From Trema orientale (taxonomy: Eukaryota; Streptophyta; Magnoliopsida; Rosales; Cannabaceae), in NCBI GenBank assembly GCA_002914845.1, contig JXTC01000140.1, positions 288,505 to 352,504 on the forward strand: 64,000 bases of DNA, in the 5' to 3' direction. This document shows positions 59,240 to 64,000 of the stretch, in pieces (the stretch's first letter is position 1; each line of letters starts with the position of its first letter). The translations under genes were made by a program, and so were the position numbers. Below the pieces are notes generated by a model. It was not told the DNA's origin and did not search any database. It worked only from the letters and a program-made list of their open reading frames with translations.

Positions 59240-61049
59240 GGAATTTGGACCTAACACTTAGGAAAAACTCATGCATGTATGCAAATATGGAAAACACATG
59301 ATCACATCATGAACGCAGCGGAAAAATAGCAGATTTAGGTTTTAAATTTTTTGCATGAAAACAGTTTTCATGACCATAGAACATACATGCATCATATACA
59401 TGATCATGTGCAACATAAATCAAATTTAGATACAAAACCCTAGAGATGAGGTTATGGTTTACCTCTTGTAGCGTGTTCCTCTTTGATCACTTTGTTGATG
59501 ATGATCAAACCTCCAACCCTAGATCTTCTTGTCTATGCTCCGGCTCTAGGTTGATAAGATGAGTGGGCACCAAGTTGAATCCTTCGTTGGAGAATGATCA
59601 AGAACACCTTCTTGATCCTATGGAATACCGGGATATAAGATGAGACTGGGAGTTTGCAAGAAACTTTTTCTCTCTCTCTTTCTCACTGTAGGTGGCGCAG
59701 AGCCCTCTCTTTCTTTTCCTCTGTTTTTCGTGTAGCACACTATGTGTTACTATACAGTTTTTTCTCTCATGTATTTTATGTATATGAGTCTAAAAACTGC
59801 AAATTCTAGTCCAACTAGGATTGGGCTTGTTCTCTAATTTGGGCTTTGGGTGTAGTTTTATAAATATGTCCAACCCATGTAACTTATTTATAAAAATACC
59901 AGTTTCTGTGTAGAATTATTATTTTACACAGTTTCATGAAACTAATTTCATGAATACCACCAACCAATTAATGAGTTTAATTGATCTAGACAAGGGACCT
60001 AATGGATCCAAATAATCTAAGCTCCAATAGTATGATAAATACATAATAACTCTTATTATAGTATTTATATAAATACTATTAGTAAAAGGGTCACTCTACT
60101 AAAGGCCCACTACTGCACTCTTAGATTAAATGTCATGCCTTTTATAGAAATTTAATCAACTAGCCTTGATTAACCTATCCATCTAGCATATTCTATACCA
60201 CATGTACAATCCCTATACAACGCCATAGTTAGATAGGTAAAATTACCGTAATACCCTTCCAACATATTTACCTTTAAGTTACCATCTTTCTATCAAGGAA
60301 TAATGTTGTCGATAATTTTGTTCTCAATGACCATTTAGACATTTAGACAAAATTATCAACCAATTCACAAAGTGAATACTAAGATCTTAGATTTAATTAT
60401 TCTATGAATCTTGAAAAAACTTAAAGTAGCATTAATGTATAGTGTCATTAACTATTTAGTGTTCCCATCAATTCATAAGCCATAACCTCCAATATACCAG
60501 AGTTCACCTCTAATTTCATAGAGGTTAGTCTTTTAATCAAATCAAAAGGCTATAACCTATGAAAGCAAGTTCAATCAAATATCAAGGATTAAGATTTACA
60601 TGCTAAGAGCTAATTTGTGGTAATATAAGAATTGAGTTACGGTACTCCAATTCTTTATATTACCTAGTCATGTTCAATACACATAACTTATTTATGTTGT
60701 ACTAGTGTTTCTATCAGAAGTCAGACACTTCAATGATTTGAGACACATCATTCCCGTTCAGATAGACAAACACTACAATCTTTAGTAAATAAATTATTCC
60801 ATCTTTATTTATAGATTGTGAACTACTTCATTTAGACTTAGATAAAGAAACAAGTCTCCCTATAATTAACACTTAATCATGTTTGTTTCTTTATACACAT
60901 ATAAAGTCATGGAATCTTTTTCAGATAAATAAACTATTCAACTAAGATAGTTTAATCTATCAAATATCATAATTGCATATAAGAGAAAGTTGTTTATACT
61001 CAAAAGGGTAAAATTGGAAATCTGCTTTTTTAGGGCAAAAATCCCAACA
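59240..61049 (-). repeat. 3' LTR of the minus-strand copia element
   Basis: On the minus strand it begins TGTTGGGATTTTTGCCC at 61049, right after the polypurine tract. The other end is placed near 59240 because the Helitron protein match stops at 59232, but its terminal CA is not certain. No second copy is in the window to confirm the length. Confidence 0.75.
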
Positions 61050-61064
61050 ATCTCCCACTTGTCC
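61050..61064 (-). promoter_or_regulatory. Polypurine tract of the minus-strand copia element
   Basis: On the minus strand GGACAAGTGGGAGAT immediately precedes the LTR start. It is the same type as the tract at 31264-31277. Confidence 0.85.
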
Positions 61065-61171
61065 AAAAAGTAGTTACTCAAAGTAACGTACTTAAAAAAA
61101 ACCAAAAATTGTTCCAAATGACCGATAATTAATAAAAGCAAAAACTAAGGTTCAACTAACAGCTTAAAAGA

Positions 61172-62773
61172 CTAAGAAAAGAAAAGACGATCATAAGCTC
61201 TCTCTTCATCATCTTCTTGAGGGACTTCTCTCCCATCCTCCAGAAAGTCTCCACTTCTGCTGATGAAGGTAGTATTCATAGATTGTCTGTAAAGAATGTA
61301 GCCCTTCTCTTCCTTTGGATAGCCAAGCAGAAAACACTTTTCTGAATTCTTGTTAACTTCGTCTCCCACTTTCTTGCACGGGTATACTTTGCAACCCTAT
61401 ACTTTTAGATGCTATAAGCTCTCTACATAACACATCCACATCTGTAAAGGTATCGAAATAACTCTATCTGATGGAGTGAAGTTGAGGATGTACGAATCTG
61501 TGCTTAAAGCATAATCCCAGTATCTTTTGGATAGCAGCAACTCCTTGTACATCAGCTCTATGGTATGCTTGAGTCTGATGTTATACCTCTCAGCAGCTTC
61601 TATAAGACTATGCTCATAGATAGTCGCATATTCATAAGGAATAGCAAGATTGGCTAGTATCGGCCTCAGTAGGTCACGTAGAGAATTGATATCTCTATCT
61701 TCAGCTTCAATTTTGAACTTCTTGACCTTGGTGTCGTGTTGCATCCGCACCTTTCTGTCAAACTGATGGAAAGCATCTAGGACTTCGTCATATTTCTTCA
61801 AAAGATACACTTATTCGAAGTCCGAATATTCATCAACAAAAGAGACGAACATTGTATGCTTGTTGTAGGAAACTATCTCTATTAGTTCGCAGATATGCAC
61901 ATGTACACCCTCTAAACATGCCTGAGCTTTCTCTTGACGAGCAGCAAGATGACGCTTGTACTTTACAGGCTTCTTGCAGTCTTCGTAGTCTATGTTGTTG
62001 CTAATATCTACTTCAAGTAAGTGACCCAGCTCTATAAGTCTGCGAATTTCAGAACATGGCATGTGTCCGAGTTACTTATGCAAGTCGATGGTGTTGCACT
62101 CCTTCCTAATGTCTTTTACCATCTCTTGGAGTGTATTGATACTCATGATTGAAGTTGATGTACTTTGTGGCTTCGGAGTCAGAATATAAAGCTCATTCTG
62201 CATCTCTCCCATATAGCACAATAAATTGTTATAGAAGACGTGCACCTTCTTGTCAAACTTAAAGTGGTAGCCTTCTCTATACATTTTCAATATTGAAAGA
62301 ATATTTATACTAAACTCCGGTGCATAGAAGTAATCTTTCATGATCATGGAGCTATCATTAATCTTCAAATAAGCATCGCCCATGCCTTCAACTCACACTC
62401 TTTGATTGTCTCCAACTTGTATATGATGACCAGCATCAGTTAATTGATTTGGTTCAATGAACCACTTTTTGTCGTTGCAGACATTCGCATTAGATCCTGA
62501 GTCCACTAGCCAGAGATCTCACATATCCTCAGCTAAGAGTGATTTTCTTGGCCTTCCATATGATCTAACTACAGGCGAAAGTCCTAACCTCTTTTCAGTA
62601 GAGGTATCCTCATATTGATTATCGTTCAAACTCTTTGAACACTGAGATGTCGCTATAAATCTCCTCGTTTTACTCCATATAGTGTATTCCCTTGTCTCTT
62701 TTCTCTTTTTAGAAACTTTGTCCATCTTATGAAACTGTATTTCCCAAAACTGCAAAAATAACAAGATTCCCAA
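61172..62773 (-). pseudogene. copia protease-integrase polyprotein (broken, lacking capsid and RT)
   Basis: The minus-strand frame starts with a short Lys-rich segment (MDKVSKKRKETRE, about 62725), then protease LWLVDSGSNANVC (about 62515-62480) with the catalytic Asp kept. A pre-integrase segment with LGHM follows (about 62060). The integrase core runs from about 61900 to 61400. Where copia integrases have the first catalytic Asp it reads His (HVHIC, about 61895); the ERYN motif with the last Glu is kept (about 61600). The frame continues through VWGCKVYP-like and CFLLGYPKEEKGYILY to a stop at 61172. RT and RNase H should follow but do not. Stops occur near 62390, 62070, 61808, 61409 and 61397, some at Trp positions. 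Confidence 0.83.
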
Positions 62774-64000
62774 TTAGACAAAAGTCATAAAATAAATCCA
62801 ATTCATATTCGAATTTAATGAATTCAATTCATAATTAAATTCTGTAAGTTTAATTCTCAATTAAACACATAGGGAAAAATTAATCGAATACAAACATCTT
62901 TTTTTCAATTGAATTTTGCAGTAAGATAATAAAATACCTCAACTAGGGTGTTCATTATCTTGAGTTAGATAATAAATACATCAACAAGGGTATTAATTAT
63001 CAGGAATGAACTTTGACATAATCACCAACTCTTGTGATTTACAAATCAAAGTAACTGACTTAAAATTAGCAGACAATTCGTGAAGATATTGTATAGTGTA
63101 AAATAAGAAACATAAATTTAATGACATATAATCAAACCAGAAGATTATGTGTTATGCTTTTATTGGTCATTTAGAAACTAAGCATAAACTATAGACAAGT
63201 ATACAAATTATAATCCTCTTAGTACTCAACTAATTTTTCTAATTATCTGAATATAGAAGAATTTGGAATACTTAATATTAAATCCGTCAAGAAAAAATGT
63301 TTGTGTAAGAATCCCTAATATTGTCACGAATATTCAAGGTATTTTAACCTACCATAGATCACAAGTTACCTACGGGTAATCATGTGAGTCTACAAGTTAA
63401 ATGTGAATATTTCACTTTAGACAAAAAGACAAATATCTCACATTCTAGTTTGCTAATTACCCTGTTAATTGGTCCATAGAATTACTAACATAGCTCCTAC
63501 GGGAGGTTAATAGCATCCTATGTTGAGTGTGTAACCATCATTTTAATTTACAAACTTTCTATAATACTGTCTCCTACGGGAGATCAGTACGTAAAGTCCA
63601 CTCGCAAATTTATCCTAAGAGACTCAATACTAGTAATACCCCGATGAAAACCTTCCTACGGGAGCTCAGCAAGATTCTGAGGCGAGGCACATCTTTAGAA
63701 CCATTGAACCAATGAGTGAGACCATGGATATTTCATACCCGCTCCCACTCAATCTTTTTAAAATTTAGGGATCCTGATTTTACCTAGTTATCTAACTTAT
63801 TTAGTAACCACAAAATCAATTATATATATCCAATTATGCGACTTAAAGAGAATGAGCTAACTTAAGACATTATGACATACTATTCTAGACATAGTGCTAT
63901 GATCGAACGATTATTGTCTAAAGCCAAAGTGCTAACACTATAATATTATACATCTCATGTATATAAAAGTAGACAATAAAAGCATACAGGACGTAACGAT
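62774..64000 (-). other. Untranslated leader of the minus-strand copia element with repeated hairpins
   Basis: Over 1.2 kb without coding sequence. Four short stems with the same CGTA loop (element strand) occur at 63366-63379, 63494-63505, 63571-63582 and 63653-63664. The purine-rich motif GAGTGGGAGCGGGTAT (minus strand, 63750-63735) has a close match in the other copia leader at 26721. The small plus-strand frame at 63527-63715 is not a gene. Confidence 0.65.

Larger units (their letters stand above)
59240..64000 (-). mobile_element. Ty1/copia element on the minus strand, protease-integrase only, truncated by window end
   Basis: Read on the minus strand: a leader (64000-62774), a short broken polyprotein (62773-61172) with protease and integrase, a polypurine tract (61064-61050) and a 3' LTR (61049 to about 59240). 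The 5' LTR must lie beyond 64000. No capsid, reverse transcriptase or RNase H is found between leader and polypurine tract, so the copy is internally deleted or belongs to a reduced non-autonomous lineage. It is inserted in the Helitron helicase. Confidence 0.82.

Noticed and set aside
1..64000. CRISPR arrays, phage or bacterial operons, rRNA or organellar inserts
   Set aside because: No regularly spaced repeats with unique spacers, no bacterial-type gene clusters and no rRNA-like conserved blocks were seen. The introns and retrotransposons are plant nuclear in character.

Overview
The window is nuclear DNA from a flowering plant, most likely a eudicot. It is AT-rich and dominated by transposable elements: Ty3/gypsy and Ty1/copia LTR retrotransposons, a Helitron, a tRNA-derived SINE, a LINE remnant and several MITE-like inverted-repeat elements. 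The only intact host gene I can support is a three-exon R2R3-MYB gene with plant-type introns. I cannot name the species. There are no bacterial genes, CRISPR arrays, rRNAs or convincing tRNA genes.

Layout. 655-14803 is one LTR retrotransposon with about 2.2 kb LTRs and a 5-bp target duplication (GGGAT). Its interior shows no coding sequence. A second, Ty3/gypsy element (5491-12364, target duplication TGATC) is nested inside it and carries a broken gag-protease-RT-RNase H-integrase. 14804-17847 is intergenic, with short repeats and a MITE-like element. 17848-19514 (minus strand) is the MYB gene, with its promoter side toward 20 kb. 20-23.5 kb is intergenic, with a fold-back sequence and a LINE RNase H fragment. 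23720-33105 is a Ty1/copia element with about 1.8 kb LTRs, flanked by an unusual 72-bp direct repeat.

33.1-48.5 kb holds a SINE with a 17-bp target duplication, microsatellites, a solo LTR (41005-42625), a truncated third copy of the copia LTR (43571-45203) and a long-TIR MITE. 48.5-50.7 kb is a T-rich array of repeated segments, split by a TTA-flanked MITE. 53.8-59.2 kb is a decayed Helitron (Rep plus Pif1-like helicase). It is interrupted by an LTR-like insertion containing an assembly gap, and then by a minus-strand copia element (59.24 kb to beyond the window end). That copia keeps protease and integrase but no recognisable capsid or reverse transcriptase.

How the parts relate. The MYB protein would act in trans as a nuclear transcription factor, so nothing here forms an operon or pathway. 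The rest is a record of successive insertions. Two nested stacks are readable: gypsy within a coding-less LTR element, and copia plus an LTR-like insertion within a Helitron. Every transposon reading frame carries stops or frameshifts. Many stops lie at Trp or Gln positions, as expected from deamination of methylated cytosines in silenced DNA. The most notable signals are a pol frame that continues into the LTR, the 72-bp repeat flanking the first copia, the protease-integrase-only copia, and repeated small hairpins in the copia leader.
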